Shown here: positions 5,144 to 5,842 of the stretch, piece by piece
How positions within the stretch are numbered: the first letter of the stretch is position 1
How the letters are laid out: each line of letters begins with the position of its first letter
Assembly (NCBI GenBank): GCA_947460085.1
Contig: CANHGA010000141.1
Location: 1-5,842 of the forward strand
Source: Synechococcaceae cyanobacterium
GTDB taxonomy: Bacteria > Cyanobacteriota > Cyanobacteriia > PCC-6307 > Cyanobiaceae
Direction: 5' to 3'
Length of the DNA: 5,842 nucleotides
Program-made: the position numbers and the translations under genes
The notes under the pieces: model-generated
The model's input: only the letters and a program-made list of their open reading frames with translations
Databases searched by the model: none
What the model was told of the DNA's origin: nothing

Positions 5144-5842
5144 GTGGACGTGGCTGCCTTGATTCCTCCGCAGAAGCAGATGACCGGGATGCTTGGCCAT
5201 CCCGTGGCCGAGAATCCGATCGACCGGATGTTCGATGCCGTGTATGCCCACTACGGCCTCTCCTGGCAGTTTTGGAAGAACGACATTGCCAGCGAGGCGG
5301 ATCTGGCCCTGGCCGTGAAGGCTTTGTCGCCGTTGGGCTATCGCGGCATGGCGATCACAGTTCCGTACAAGGTGGCGGTGATGCCCCTGCTTGATGCGGT
5401 GGACGATGACGTGCGTGCCATCGGTGCAGCTAACTACATCACCATCGAGCAGGGCCGCCTGATCGGCCACAACAACGACGGCAAGGGAGTGGTGAAAGCG
5501 ATCGAAAAGGTGGCGCCGCTGACTGGTCAGCGGGTCGTGATGTTGGGGGCCGGCGGGGCCGGCCGGGCAATGGCGGTGGAGATGGCCTGGGCCGGCGCTG
5601 CCCATCTCACCCTTGTGACTCGCCGGCAGGAGCAGGGCGAGGAGGTGGCGGCCACAGTGACCAGCGCTTCCGGTGTGCCGGCGGTGTGGCAACCCTGGCA
5701 AGGGGAGGTGGTGGTCCCGGAGGGCACCACGCTGCTGATGAATGCCACCCACCTGGGTTGCGCACCGGAGCTCGAGCCGGTGCCCGTGCGCTGGGAGACG
5801 GTGAATCCGGGCTGTGTGGTGGTGGATGTGATCACCAACCCA
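5144..5842 (+). CDS. Divergent AroE-like shikimate/quinate dehydrogenase, partial
   Basis: The frame is open to the window edge, giving 233 residues from GTG 5144; the C-terminus is missing. Family marks, numbered from that start: GHPVAENPID (18-27) in the first substrate loop, ITVPYK (71-76) with catalytic Lys76, GAAN (94-97), HNNDGKG (109-115) with catalytic Asp112, the NADP-binding loop GAGGAGRA (135-142), TRR (159-161), which could hold the 2'-phosphate, then NATHLG (200-205) and DVITNP (228-233). AroE reduces 3-dehydroshikimate with NADPH. Here, however, the Ser-x-Ser of the canonical SLSP/SKSP motif is replaced by ENPID, and the Asn before VT(V/I)P is Ala70, so the substrate may differ. 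The ENP-type loop and the DGKG motif recall a divergent AroE-like clade known from Bacillus and planctomycetes. Other possible starts are GTG 5150, TTG 5159 and ATG 5180; the ATG would give 221 residues in the window. Confidence 0.85.
   Translation, partial: MDVAALIPPQKQMTGMLGHPVAENPIDRMFDAVYAHYGLSWQFWKNDIASEADLALAVKALSPLGYRGMAITVPYKVAVMPLLDAVDDDVRAIGAANYITIEQGRLIGHNNDGKGVVKAIEKVAPLTGQRVVMLGAGGAGRAMAVEMAWAGAAHLTLVTRRQEQGEEVAATVTSASGVPAVWQPWQGEVVVPEGTTLLMNATHLGCAPELEPVPVRWETVNPGCVVVDVITNP

Noticed and set aside
5135..5752. Leftward 205-aa open frame opposite the aroE-like gene
   Set aside because: The + strand has clear AroE motifs; the - frame is rich in His, Arg and Gly, typical of a shadow.

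Overview
The window holds an intact three-gene operon for proton-translocating NAD(P) transhydrogenase (pntA alpha-1, pntA alpha-2, pntB, about 774-3725, + strand). It ends in a + strand gene for an AroE-like (shikimate/quinate dehydrogenase family) protein that runs off the right edge. Around these anchors lie several small ORFs of unknown function on both strands. The split alpha subunit, high GC, a TTG start and the style of the small proteins suggest a cyanobacterium, most likely of the Synechococcus/Cyanobium (picocyanobacterial) kind. That is inferred from memory of those genomes, not from a search; split pnt genes also occur in other phyla.

Layout. 1-140: start of a leftward membrane-protein gene cut by the window edge. 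139-292: a short rightward reading frame that lacks a standard start but would gain one if an A6 run had one A fewer. 287-306: a perfect inverted repeat just before a conserved-looking 84-aa ORF (312-566). 567-773: leader of the pnt operon, with nothing convincing in it. 774-3725: pntA1, pntA2 and pntB, tightly packed (4-nt overlap, then 1-nt gap). 3739-3891: a 50-aa Cys-rich protein on the - strand, convergent with pntB. 3937-4341: a rightward orphan protein with one membrane segment. 4374-4406: a strong intrinsic terminator for leftward transcription, directly downstream of a small leftward ORF interrupted by a stop codon (4422-4655). 4656-4873: no supported gene. 4874-5086: a leftward Cys-containing small ORF with no good start. 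5144-5842: the aroE-like gene.

Function. The Pnt proteins form a membrane complex that uses the proton gradient to move hydride from NADH to NADP+; their dI, dII and dIII motifs are all present. The AroE-like protein keeps the catalytic Lys and Asp and the nucleotide-binding loop, but its shikimate-binding Ser-x-Ser motif is replaced, so it is probably a divergent paralogue and not the housekeeping AroE. No mobile element, CRISPR array, rRNA or tRNA was seen. The least explained part is the 3.7-5.1 kb stretch of small orphan ORFs between pntB and the aroE-like gene.
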